Shown: positions 23,740 through 34,695 of the stretch, one piece after another
Numbering within the stretch: the stretch's first letter is position 1
How the letters are laid out: each line of letters starts with the position of its first letter
Source: Volvox africanus
Lineage: Eukaryota > Chlorophyta > Chlorophyceae > Chlamydomonadales > Volvocaceae
DNA length: 64,000 nucleotides
Assembly (NCBI GenBank): GCA_030268105.1
Contig: BSDZ01000003.1
Location: forward strand, 3,100,001-3,164,000
Direction: 5' to 3'
Made by a program: the position numbers and the translations under genes
Notes under the pieces: generated by a model
Databases searched by the model: none
What the model was told of the DNA's origin: nothing
What the model saw: the letters and a program-made list of their open reading frames with translations, nothing else

Positions 23740-26700
23740 ATGGCGAAAGATAAGAGTTCCGGGCCGGCTGTGAGATCAGTCAAGGTGTCTAAGCCTACCA
23801 AGACGCCAAGCAACAAGCGGAAAGAAGGTCCTTCATCGGCGGCGCCGCCCGCTAAGCGTGCCCGCGATGAAAAGCAAATTAAGGATGAAAGAGGACAGAA
23901 GAAGCTTAGCACGTAAGCCCATTGCATCACCGACTGGGTTAACGTGCAGTGTTCCAACTCCATTGCGCGGCTGTGCAGGAAGGATAAGCGAGCAGTCATT
24001 CGCGAAAAAAAGCTGCTTCACAAGAAAAACTGGAATGTTATACAAGTAAGGAGTCCAAATGAACGGGTGCCCACCTCGCACTACCTGCCGCCGCATTCTT
24101 CCTTCAGCTTACGCTACCGAGTGTTAATGTGCTTCCGGTCTAATTGATGGGTCGTGATGGCTATTGCGGGTCTGCAACACGTGGTACCGTAAATATCGAC
24201 AAGCCTGAACGGGGTGTTACTAGCACTCCGTCTTGGCTGTATGCTGTAAGGGGTACTCGGAGGAACGCCTCCTGTCAGTCTCCCAGTGAATCGCGGCCTG
24301 CCGTGTTGAGCTTGTGCCCTGGCTTTTGCATTTACACAACTTGCCTCAGGACTCCGTTAACCTGTGGGAGGAGCTTCGACCGAAGGAAACTCCGGATGCC
24401 GAACGCAAAAAGCTGGTGTCCGACATCCTGAAGAAGGTATGCACTGTTGTGCAATAACAGTGGTTACGGCAATGCAAAAAATCCATAAATTTCGCATCCT
24501 CACAATCTGATATTCACGGCCGGTGCTCAGTAACCTCAACGTACGCAGTACATATTTCAGTTGGCCTTAAGTTGGTCGGTTTTGAACTCTTAAGTGATAC
24601 GCCCTAACAACTCCGCAGATTAAAGGCAAGCTATTGGAGTTGTCAAATCACCACACTGCAAGTCGAGTGATCCAGTTTTGTGTGAAGTACGGCGGCGACA
24701 AGGAACGGCGTATGGTGATGGACGAGGTGCGTGCAAACGTGGTGGAGCTGTCGAAGAGCAAATACGGCCACTTCCTGGTGCGAAAGCTGATCAACACAGC
24801 GAAGAAAGATGAGGTTGCAGGTGAGGTGGTGAGTATGGATAGTTGCTGGGTGATTTCCTGAAGAGACCCTTGGGTGGTGCAGGCTGTTAACTGCTTGGGG
24901 TTTACGTAAACCACGTTGCATTATTGCTTGAGGAGTATCCATGGACAAACTCTCTTACGGGGCTTGGTCTTCCACGTGAACTGCTAAGTCGCTAGGATCT
25001 GGGTTGGTGATATGCGGGTCGTGAAAGCCGTGGCGCGCATCTCGTGGCGTCGTGACTCATGAGCCTGCGGACAACAAGGGCCAGGTCCTGCCTGAGCTGT
25101 GTCACACTGACGGATGTTCATATGGTCCGTGCGGTCCTCTAAATGCTCGACAAGTGCCAGGGCCATTCTCACTCGGTCCTCTAAATGCTCGACAAGTGCC
25201 AGGGCCATTCTCACTTCTCAGCAATATGTGGAAGAAATGACGGGACCCTCTGTACCACAGTACCCGGGAAGCAATCCCATTGTTGCGTGAGCGCATTTTG
25301 TAACTGGTTGCACAAGCTATGTTTTGTTCCCATGGTTTTGCAGGCCTTGTTCGACTTTTCCGAGGCCAGGTTGCACAACTGCTTCGCCAACCATATGGCG
25401 CTGACGTCATTACCGACCTGTACGATGTAGCAAGCTCATTAGATCGCAACGCGCTGTGCTCAGAATTCTATGGTAAAGAGTTCGTGCTTTTCGACGGTCT
25501 CACGGGCGAGGCAGGCCGCCTGTACAGTCTAAAGCAGCTTATGGCGACAGCACCGCCAGCTAAGCAGCGTGCCATAATACAGCATATGACAAAGTCCCTG
25601 GTTCCAATAATGGAGAAGGCACTCTTGCACCCTCCAATTGTGCATAGGTGAGCTGGGATTACCTTGTGGCGTGTCCTCGTTACATCAATACTCTCAATGG
25701 GAGTTATTCTCTCCCAATCAAACTTCACCCGATTGTTTGATCATGAGCTACTGGAGTGTGCCGTTGGTTTGTCTGAGTTGTTGCTTGGGGCTAGCTGTAT
25801 GGCCAAATTCGTCTGCCCATCATATCTTGCACAGCTCTCGATGATGACAAATTTGTGTCCCAACAGTCTGAGGGGACTTTGGTCGGTACCCTTTCGTGCT
25901 GAACCTCAAAAGATCATCTTTCGGGGCTGAGAGAGCGTCGCCGATGTGTTGCATGTACTTTTACCTGCTTTGCTGTCTTGTGGCCGGCAGGTTTCATCCC
26001 CAAAGGCTGAGCGATTTCTCAACCCTCAAACACGTGTCTTTAGGGCTGGGTTCTTGCCGTGTATAGCTTTCACGCATGCCTGAGTCTGTTGTTGGGTGAA
26101 TATCTTCATTCCACATCATGGCACGAAGCTTACGTAGCACGGATAGCACATTTCGATGTTCCATGATGACAAATTTTGTGTCCCAACAGTCTGAGGGGAC
26201 TTTGGTCGGTACCCTTACGTGCCGAACCTCGAATATCATCTTTCGGGGCTGAGAACATCGGGTGAAAGATTGTAAGGGTTGGCTCAGGCTCGCTGACAGT
26301 ATAATGTCTCCATGCACCGGTTGTGAACACTTGCATGCGTAATGCTCGCACGCATAATAAATGAAGCCTTCCAGGAAACGTTCTATTCTTTCATCATGCT
26401 TAATTGTCGACATGCTGGTGATGCCTTGGCATGTGATCTTTTGCGTCGTTGTGCTTGTTTGCATGTAGACTCATGAAGGAGTACCTCGAGTGTGCGACAG
26501 GCGTGACAGTTGAGGAGTCGGTGGAAACGCTTTCTCAGACTGGCGAAGCAGTGTTGCGTATGGTGCATACGCACGAGGGAGCTGCGGCGGCCTGCATGGT
26601 GCTGGCGTATGGCACGCCGCGCGACCGGAAGCGTGTTGTTCGAGCCATGAAGGGTCACGTGGCGGCCATGGCTAGAGACGAGTGGGGCCACATCGTCCTG

Positions 26701-28718
26701 TGCATGGCGCTGGCGTGTGTGGACGACACGGCGCTCACGAGCAAGATCATACTGCCGGAGCTTAAGGTCACTTGGGGTGCGAGATACCGTGGTGCTCAGC
26801 CTGTATTGATGGGGATCTCTCGTGGATTCCAAAGTTGGCCCCGTGTTGTGCCGGCTGTTGACTTCTCATTGATGATACCCCTGTCGACGGGCGGTCTGAC
26901 AACTTGATGAATGTCGACAAGAAAGCGTCCGTAAGGGCGTGTCTGAGAGAAATGTTGCTGCTGATACTATGTCACACCGGTTATCCTTTTGGGCAGCGCG
27001 TCGGCAATCGTGTTGCCTGCAATTTATTGGCGTGGGACATGTGGCTGTGACGTCCAGATTAAAGTTTTTAACAGAGGGCCCGGTCCTTGATGATAACCTT
27101 GTCGACGGGCGGTCTGACCACTTGATGAATGTCGACGAGAGAACGTCCGTAAGGGCGTTTCTGAGACCTCATACCTGACGCGTTACTACTAGATCACTAA
27201 TACTTAATTTTACAGTCGTCTGTGTGTCTTTATCTTAGTGCATGTCTGCGTTGCAGGAGCTTCTGCCTGAGGGAATTCATCAGGCGACTCTAGTGCGCGT
27301 CTTACAACAGCTGCTTTCTCCTAACTGCCGTCGCCACTTTCCTCCAGCCATTTTTGAGGTCCTTCACCCACAGCAGCGCATCGTCCGGGGATCCTCCGGG
27401 AAAGCCGTCACGGACGTGAACGGGGAGGAGGTAAGTGATCACGCTGAGCAAACCTCACAGCTACGAATGGTAGCATGCTCTGATACCTTTGTTGCCTCAG
27501 GTCCAGCTAACCCGTCCTTGTCACTAATAGTGGCTCCGTCATGCTTGACCGTCTTGTATACCTGAACCGCGATTTGGCTCGTCCTGTGTTCCAGGACGAA
27601 GAAATTGACTTACGTGTGGGTGGCAAGGACGCGAATGACGGTGACGACTTCTTCACGAAGAAAGGAGAAAAGGGACAGGCAAAGAGCAAGAGGGCTTCAG
27701 TCAAGAAGGTTGCAGTGCAGGTTCATCATGTGCCAACAGATGATGGTGAGCCAGCGGTGCTAGCGGTTCTTTTGTTAGGACACGGAATACAGGCACGTTA
27801 AACATTTGTCAGGATATTTTGTAGCCACAGGCTTTCTGGCTGAACACATTATCTACTTTCTAGTCATAAATGTCATGAATTCGGATATCGTGCTTTTTCC
27901 ACGTAGGTAACTGCAGTGGCGACGAGGACGCAATGAAGGTGGATGGTTTGGCCACTGAGCGAGTGCTAGGTGCTAGCAAGAAAGACGCTCGGGTGCGGCG
28001 GAAAGAGCTGCTAGGCGCCGGGCCTAAGAGCTTGTCGGCCAAGCTTACAGAGGTGGTGTCTGCTGAGGCATCGACTCTCTTGCGGTCACCCCACAGCTGC
28101 GAGCTGGTGGTTGAGGTGGCGAGAGGCGGCGAAACAGGTGATTGAGAACATTGCTAAAATCCTGGTGCGGCATTCGTCTATCAGAAAGTAATGTTAAGGT
28201 TCCTTGTTCTCTTGGAGGTTCATACTTCCGTTCTATGTGGATCTTGACAATTTCACCTCCTTATCCTAACAGGTCTGTTATTCGAGCTTGAGCCTGAGGG
28301 TGTGCTCGCTGTGCACGCGGCTATCGTGAGGGATGTAGCCAGGTCACCTGAGGATATTGCCTCAGTGGCGAGCACAGAAGAAGCGGAGTTGGCAGGGAGG
28401 GGACCCTCGTCTGAACACGAACACGTCCTGGTCTCGTATCATTCCAGTCGTGCGCTAAGAAGGTTGTTGCTGCTGGCAGCTGAGGAGCATTCTCCTGGCG
28501 CTGCAGCGTCCTTCGCATCGGAGCTTTGGGCCAAGGCCCTCAAGGGTCACTGCGAACAATGGGTCAACACTCATGCAGAGAAGGTTTTAGCCGCGCTTCT
28601 GCACTGTGGGGTGCAGCCTGTGGTGGCTGCGGTTAAAAGAGAGCTTACGCCGCTTGTGAAGCAACCACTTGAGGAATGGGCCGGAAGGTTGCTGATGCAT
28701 AAGGGCAAAGACGGATGA
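23740..28718 (+). CDS. PUM3: Pumilio homologue 3 / Puf6 (nucleolar PUF-like, CPL domain)
   Basis: Ten exons: 23740-23912, 23979-24045, 24350-24436, 24619-24820, 25344-25647, 26469-26766, 27257-27430, 27595-27745, 27907-28137 and 28273-28718; phase closes to 710 aa. Residues 1-80 are Lys/Arg-rich with a nuclear-type basic patch (PAKRARDEKQIKDER). PUF-like repeats follow: HHTASRVIQFCVKYGGDKER, SKSKYGHFLVRKLI, QPYGADVITDLYD, SEFYGKEFVLF, and MARDEWGHIVLCMALACVDD. An acidic linker (about 436-500) and then the CPL region, with GASKKDARVRRKELL and HSCELVVEVA. This is the Puf6/PUM3 architecture, not classical PUM. Family members work in the nucleolus in 60S ribosome maturation and bind RNA or DNA without base specificity. 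Introns 4-6 carry repeats described separately. Confidence 0.93.
25132..25214. repeat. 42-bp tandem duplication in PUM3 intron 4
   Basis: The unit starting CGGTCCTCTAAATGCTCGAC occurs at 25132 and again at 25174 with essentially no mismatches. It lies well inside the intron, between exons 4 and 5. Confidence 0.85.
25843..26254. repeat. Direct repeat pair of about 91 bp in PUM3 intron 5
   Basis: Copies at 25843-25932 and 26163-26254 share GTCCCAACAGTCTGAGGGGA and TTGGTCGGTACCCTT, and both end in TTTCGGGGCTGAGA, with a handful of substitutions and one extra T in the second copy. The copies lie 320 bp apart, in the same orientation, so this is a dispersed and not a tandem repeat. Confidence 0.85.
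26871..27166. repeat. Direct repeat pair of about 78 bp in PUM3 intron 6
   Basis: Copies at 26871-26949 and 27089-27166 share GTCGACGGGCGGTCTGAC, TTGATGAATGTCGAC and GTCCGTAAGGGCGT, with several point differences; spacing is 218 bp. It is unrelated in sequence to the repeat in the preceding intron. Confidence 0.85.
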
Positions 28719-30049
28719 GATATTCATGGATGCCTAAACCCTTACCCAAAGTTTTCGTTGATCTAGTTTTGGATGGCGGTTAGGACAATGGTAAAGAGGG
28801 GCCTCTTCCCATTCTCTGCTGAGTAAATGTTGTATTGCAACCTGTCGGCAGATGCCTGACCTGTTTCGTCAGAATTCCTGTTGCTGCAAATTATTGGCTG
28901 GGGTACTTCGCATGTCTGCAGGAGGTGTAAGCCACATGGACACATTTATATGTCGACTGATTATTTCTGACTGGTGAGCCAGTTGCGTGCAGATTTGTAC
29001 AATTATACCGTGTCCGTCACCAGATCTGCAGTACCTAATGCTCCAGTTGGGTCCTAATTGAGAGGAATACTGTATTTGCAGAAATTGCAGGACACTATAT
29101 TTTGCAGAAGTTGTATACCTGGGCGAGGAAAGCACCGGGATTGGCAGCAGTAGACATAAAATACGGCCGGAGATATCCTCGTATCGTTTATATCTTCCAG
29201 ACAATATGGACATTATCGGCAAAATGCAACCTGGAAGAAAGGGTTGCTATTCTCTAACCCTAGAAAGCTACGTTCCCTATGTCCCTTGTTCGTGGATTGC
29301 ACGGTCAGGTCCTAACCTGTGCATTAGCTGAAGAGGGACCACGGGACTCAGATACGGACATGGACCAACCGTGCTCTGAGGCCATGTTGCTGTATGGCGA
29401 TCAGTACCTGGTCCAGAGTATCTCCCTCCATTCCAAGCTTGGCGCCGGTCTTATTCATCGCCCCGACTATAACTTGGCGTCATTGCAATGTAACCCGTCA
29501 ACAGATGCCCAACCTGCATTGTTTGCACCGAATGTTGCTGCTCGGTTCTAATGCAACATATAGCCTCTCTCTTACAATAGAGGTCTGTGCCTGCACCTGC
29601 ACTGCCAGCCAATGTCTTGGGGGGGGTTTGTTGCCCCCATCTGCCCCACCTCCAGACGCCCAACCAGCAAAGAGCATCCCCATAAGAAGGCGGCAGACAA
29701 ATAAAAGACAAGTGAACGCTTTGCAGACGACGCATCCTGCTGTACCTGTGTTTTGCTGAATCAAGGAAAACAAATAAAGCGTTAAAGACAGGGCACGCAA
29801 GCGTGTAATTGCCCTGTCATGATGCCCTACCAAAAACGTGTCATATTAACTACGCACACATCTGCAGTACGCTGTTCACCTGCCTGAAGTCTCACTCGGC
29901 CTGCTCCCAATACAGAGCAGCCCAGGTGGCACACGTAGAGCCCTGGCAGAAGGCCACCCGAAGCGGATTAGCAATCAAACCAGCCAGTGCTAAAGATGCT
30001 GTTGGCGTCTCCCATCTATAAGCCTATAGGCTATCATACGGAAATTTAA
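28719..30049. other. 3' flank of PUM3; no firm gene
   Basis: A TGTAA at 28926 could be a PUM3 poly(A) signal. A plus-strand open frame 29279-29551 (starting MSLVRGLHGQVL) has an ATG but no recognisable domain and weak coding texture. Nothing else supported. Confidence 0.4.
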
Positions 30050-30468
30050 TCAGAAATTAAGCGGTTGCTGTGCAGCAAGCCGTTTATGCGTGTACCACTT
30101 GCGACACTGCACCGCCACATCGTCATCATCGGCCAATGAAGGTCTCCCGCTTCTGCTTCTGTTACTCGTCTCTTGCATGTAACCTGCTTTCCTTTCAAAT
30201 CTACCCACAGCCTCCGTCCGTGTTTCTATAATTAGTATTTTATCACCACCTGTCACAACCCTCTATGAATCTCCCCCCTCAGAGTCACAAGTTAGCCTCA
30301 TATCATTCGAGGTCGGGAAGTCGACTTTGCTGTAGGATGGAGTAAAAACTTACGAGCTTGATTGTCACCTGGTAAACCCACTGGTAATCCAGGAAAATGA
30401 TCGTGAGGTCCATCATTTAATGTACTCCCAGAACGTGCCGGGGTACCCTTGCGGCCATGCAAGTTCAT
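30050..30468 (-). CDS. Hypothetical small two-exon protein, 104 aa
   Basis: Exons complement of 30354-30468 and 30050-30249, joined by a 104-nt intron with a strong GTAAGT donor and a GTGACAG acceptor; phase closes to 104 codons plus stop. The peptide starts MNLHGRKGTPARSG, continues through a Pro/Gly-rich stretch (HFPGLPVGLPGDNQA), and ends with an acidic patch and VQCRKWYTHKRLAAQQPLNF. A TATAAA on the minus strand at 30491-30496 lies 23 nt before the ATG, which is close for a core promoter but adds weak support. No family recognised. It could be a real short gene or chance. Confidence 0.35.
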
Positions 30469-30499
30469 TAGGGTACCATCCGCCGCGCTCTTTATATTG

Positions 30500-32603
30500 C
30501 CCCACCGTGAAGGTGTGAAACCTTTTCCGTTTTCCCCTTCATTCCATTGGGATCGTTTACTTTCTTTGACATGGTATCGTCAGTGTCTTTCTGGCCTCCC
30601 CTTGCTGCATGCTTGATGGCCATCATCCATACCGTACGAGTTTTGCCAGCTGACGTTGGCGGTGGCAAACAGCTCCTGAAGCGGTTCCGGCACCGTGTGA
30701 CAGAATGTCCTCAATACACGACACGACAGCAGTACCAGACGCGATGGTGGCAGCCGTTACTAATGCTGTTATCTTTCTGGACGCACAACGGCTCATAACG
30801 TCATTTCACATGCGGTTCCGGACACGGTCGGGGTTAACGACGTGTACCATTTATCGATGGTGGTCGTGGCGAGCCGGTTGTCATCCGTGCATTATCTTTC
30901 TGTGGCGGTGGAGCTGATGCGCCGAATCAAGGCGATGGTGGACCTCCACGGCATTATGAAGCCTTATAAGGTCCTGCCTCCCAGATGAGGATACTGTAAG
31001 GCCGCCGTCGTGATGCTCACAGTGCTGGTCCAGCACTGCAACTGGGTTGCAGCTGAAGGAACGCCGGTGCGGGCCCACCAGTGTTACAGGCTTTGGTCTC
31101 CTACCCAGTTCACTTGGATGTTGAGTTGGATGTGCGTGCATTTTGGTAGGATGGAGTTTTAGTAGAAGGACAAAGGCACTGCGGACCAGGCCAAGGAGCA
31201 GTGTCACCTTTGCGCCCTAGGGCCAAGGAAGAGCGTCTGGACTGGACTACCACCATGTGTTCGCGTGCCTGTTGAAAAGCACCACCCAAACGACGAGGCC
31301 TGATGCAAGAACGTGCACTGGCGGAAGTTGTCCCATAGCCTGCTGACAGTGGATGCGCTCATGCCCGGCTTGGCTGAATACATGATGAGACATCACGGAA
31401 TCTGCATATTCCCGCCCGTGGTGCATCGTATGTGCGTTTTATCAAAGCCATCCATTTTTTGTTCACAGTAAACTCAACGAGGGCGGCCTTTTTGTGTACA
31501 CACGACTGCTGTCAGGGACAAAAGTGCCGTCCTGTGAAGGAACGTTGATAGTTTGCAGGCCATGGGTGCTTCCCTGCAACACGTTTGGGAGCGGAATCCC
31601 AACAGCGGTGGAGGCGGAATTACATTAGGGAGAGTACACGCCAACATTGGGGGCTACATGTATATGTGTGAGTGGTGGCAGGCAATTTGTTGCAGTCCGA
31701 CACAGGCAGAGGCTAGAATGCAACAAGATTGGGGGTGTTGGGTGGGGATTGTGGTGGAAAGGTGTTGCTGTTGGTCCTTCAGGGGTGTGCTGAGCTGTTG
31801 ACCCAGAGGGTGTTGACTCAGACCCAGATGGGGCTCACACAATTTCGTATGTACATAAAAAGTCACTCCATTATACATGGTATGATGATGGACCTGAATC
31901 CAGTCTGTGAACCGCATGTTGAATGTCATCGGTACGGTAATAGGGCGTGACACCAACCCTCAGCTATCTAGCCAGCTACATGGCTGGCATCGTGGATGAG
32001 GAAGCGAAATGGTGTGGGGACGTTTCCAGCCGGGGTTTCTCCTTAGCTAGACACAGATTTAACAGGCGTGTCTGCAGTTCTATGCACACAGGGTGGCTCA
32101 CAAGACTCTGACCCAATTACGACCACGCCCATGCCCGTTATCATCAATTACCACAACCCTCCCCCCAGTAAAATCCCCAATGCGTCTACAACACAAACCG
32201 GTGTTTAGAGGACCGTGCTCCCGGCCTGACGCTGGGTCTTAGTTGCAGCAACTGCAACACGAGCTCAAAATCGGATGCTGCTTGATGAACGGCAGTAGGA
32301 GTGGGGGTGCAGCACCAGACGTAGCTACCTGTAAGCACCACAGGCGTTTGCCTTCTCAACTCTTTTGGTGTGCGAAAGCCCAGTCCCCTGTGCGGCACTG
32401 ACGCGCCCTTAAGTGGCTGGTCTAATAATGGTCGATTTGTTGGCTGATCCGACTGCTCGTCCACCGCCGCTCCGGTCCTCACTCCGCACATGCATAATAC
32501 GTATGGCCATGTTTATGTGCAATGCTTATGACACACGATATGCCGAGCCCTCTGCACATATTAGGGCTCTGCGGTGCTGTGTTACCTTAGCCCCTACACA
32601 TGG
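30500..32603. other. 2.1-kb region without supported genes
   Basis: Several short open frames on both strands, none with a recognisable motif. Loose internal similarity (GCGGTTCCGG at 30681 and 30811) hints at old duplicated or transposon-derived sequence, but I could not identify terminal repeats, a polymerase or a transposase. Confidence 0.35.
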
Positions 32604-33671
32604 TCATGTCTGATACGCGCCCCCTGCCAGTAGCTCCCAGTCCAAAAGCAAGTCCGCCTGCCCCACCTCCTCCACTACCCCCGGACCCGCGGCGACCACC
32701 ACCGTGCGTACACCCAGACGCCGACAGCTAGTCAGTGCAGCCGCATGGCGGCGAGAGCCCGATACCAGCATCAATGTATACGGCAGCTCTGCAGGCAGCG
32801 GGAGGCCGCGTCCGTCCGTCCGTCCGTCCGCGGCAGCGCGGACCGTGCCAGCACGTAGCGCAGCCAGCAACCTGTCCACTCCGCCGTTGAGCGCCCGGTC
32901 GGAGGCGTCATCGGCATTCTGCGCCACACGAGGCTCAAAGCCTTCCCGCTGCAGCACGTACTTGAGTCCCAATTGGTGTCCCGCGGGGGGCCGGAACAGC
33001 TCCCCCCCGCTCGAGTAATACTCGCGCACGGCACCGAGTCCAGTGTGGTAAAGGTTCTTCTTGAGGCTGCCGCGTCCCGCCCTAGCACTGGCACCGGCTG
33101 GCGGTGGTTCGGCAAGCTCTTGGAGGTTGCTTTTGGTGATGGCCGCGACCGCCAGGCTGCGGGCAGGCTTATCAGGATGCAATGTCTGCAGGTGGCGTTC
33201 CAGTCTCGCAGCCGCCAGAAGCTTCCCACACAGCGGGCACCGCACACGTCCCGGGGTTGGCGGCAATGCCACCATGCCAGCGGCTCCACCGCCGCTGCTA
33301 TAACTGTCCGCGCTGCCGTCCCGGGCGTCGTCGGTATCTAAGACGTATGTAGAGACAAAATAAGTGGGCACCCAGGCCCATGCCTGTCGTGTGCCGTAGG
33401 CGTAGCTTCCCACCACCCGGCCCAATCGGCGGGCCAGACGCAGCACCTCTACGGCCACCAGACGTGGGTCCCGGTCCCCCGGGTGGGCAGACTCCACGTC
33501 CCAGATGACGTGTACCAGTGTCGCCTGAGATGCCACGTCACCACTAGACCCGGGGGTGCCATCGGTTACGGCCGGCGCCCAGCTAGGCATATGGCAGGGG
33601 ACTGTTCGTCGCGCATCTGCTGGGGACGGTGGACCGTGGCCGCGCGGCGGAAGGAGGCATGAGGAAAACAT
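32604..33671 (-). CDS. NYN-domain-like (PIN-like nuclease fold) protein with C2H2 zinc finger
   Basis: An uninterrupted minus-strand frame of 355 codons. Residues 50-100 contain LVHVIWDVESAHP and VVGSYAYG, the opening strand of NYN domains (WDxEN). A C2H2 finger CPLCGKLLAAARLERHLQTLH lies at about 140-165. The second NYN half is LKYVLQREGFEPRVAQNADD then TLMLVSGSRRHAAAL, RRLGVRTVVVAAG and ADLLLDWELLAGG. This matches the plant group annotated as putative endonuclease with C2H2 zinc finger. The usual SGDxDF motif is SGSRRH here, so an acidic metal ligand is missing and nuclease activity is doubtful. The ATG overlaps the stop of the upstream reading frame (TAATG). A splice into this frame at GCATCTCAG (about 33521) is an alternative start. 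A CGTC tetranucleotide run (32809-32830) encodes DGRTDGR. Confidence 0.65.
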   Translation of the reverse strand: MFSSCLLPPRGHGPPSPADARRTVPCHMPSWAPAVTDGTPGSSGDVASQATLVHVIWDVESAHPGDRDPRLVAVEVLRLARRLGRVVGSYAYGTRQAWAWVPTYFVSTYVLDTDDARDGSADSYSSGGGAAGMVALPPTPGRVRCPLCGKLLAAARLERHLQTLHPDKPARSLAVAAITKSNLQELAEPPPAGASARAGRGSLKKNLYHTGLGAVREYYSSGGELFRPPAGHQLGLKYVLQREGFEPRVAQNADDASDRALNGGVDRLLAALRAGTVRAAADGRTDGRGLPLPAELPYTLMLVSGSRRHAAALTSCRRLGVRTVVVAAGPGVVEEVGQADLLLDWELLAGGAYQT

Positions 33672-34193
33672 TAGTGGATACCATCCAACAGGGATTGCAA
33701 GAGCGCACGATGCGTGGGGTGGATTAGGAATCCTCTCTTGTTGCGCCGCGTACCCATGTTCTGAAACGACACAGCTTCAAAATTATACTGACAGCACTCC
33801 GCCTCCTGGTGGTCGCTCTGCAGAGCCGCATTCTGCCGAGTCCATGTTTTTGACATGGGTAAGTAGGCTCACGCACTTATGCCAGCCTGGCAACCCAGTT
33901 ATTACCTGGAAGGGGTTGGGGTTGGGAAATGACAACGCCGCGCCGGCTGGCTTTAGCTGACTGTGCTTCGGCTGCCCCCCTCCGATGGCCTAAGCCTCTA
34001 CTCACGACCTCGGCCCTGGGCAGCAACTCCGCCTCATTGCTGATGCCTTCTGCCAGCTGTCGTGACAGGAAGCCCCACAGCAGCGCGGCGTCGGGCTCGG
34101 GTGCATCCGGGCAAGGAGGCAGGAGAGTGCCCAACTGTTTGATGCGGTTTTTCAGGAAGCGTTGGAAAGCCCGCACCTCGGCGCGCTCACGGC
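33671..34193 (-). CDS. Unidentified protein, two C-terminal exons
   Basis: Exons complement of 34006-34193 and 33671-33817, joined in phase 0 (GTGAGT donor, CTCTGCAG acceptor). The peptide reads RERAEVRAFQRFLKNRIKQL, then LLWGFLSRQLAEGISNEAEL and, after the junction, AVSFQNMGTRRNKRGFLIHP, ending LLQSLLDGIH. It looks like a compact helical domain and is surely coding, but I cannot name the family. An upstream exon is required (the first exon starts in phase 2 after a CGGCAG acceptor, and no ATG is in frame), but I could not find it in 34194-34695. The stop TAA shares its last A with the ATG of the NYN gene. Confidence 0.5.
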
Positions 34194-34695
34194 CTGCCGA
34201 TGGAGGCGAGAGATGGCAATTCGACGATCATTTTTGCTGAGAAACTTGAGCCAGCTATCGCCGTCGGGTCGTTACCAGAAGGAATAGCTAACCAGGATAC
34301 CGGTGGGCTTAGTACATAACACATTTATACAAACCCCGAAGTACAAGTACTTACTAGTTGCCCTGACAATACGTAGGACGCACCGGCTCGGCCAAAAGTA
34401 TGCTTTTCGAACCTTAGGGCACATAGGCCGGTATACAAGCATGATCATGCAGTTAGATTTCGAACTTGTATAGGTTCATATGAATTCTAAATATCGGCCC
34501 AAATTTGTCGCACGAAGTTGTAAATCGGGGGGGGGGTCAGTAATGCATGTCGGTTAAGAGTATTGTCCTGTTCATCCGCGGCAATAAACAAGCCCATACC
34601 CATAAAATGGAAACTTAATAAATCTTCATATCATTTACACAACTCAATTGAACTTTAGGAGCCCGTAAGGGATCGTTGTAGGAACGCCTATAGAG
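34194..34695. other. Divergent spacer, includes poly-G run
   Basis: Between the unidentified minus-strand gene and PYG7. A run of ten G lies near 34528. No exon is visible, although the missing 5' exon of the minus-strand gene could be here. Confidence 0.4.

Noticed and set aside
30547..31500. Retrotransposon remnant
   Set aside because: Loose internal repeats only; no reverse transcriptase, integrase, LTR or target-site duplication visible.
34521..34540. Poly-G run as a G-quadruplex regulatory site
   Set aside because: A single homopolymer run, possibly a sequencing or slippage feature; no set of four G-tracts.
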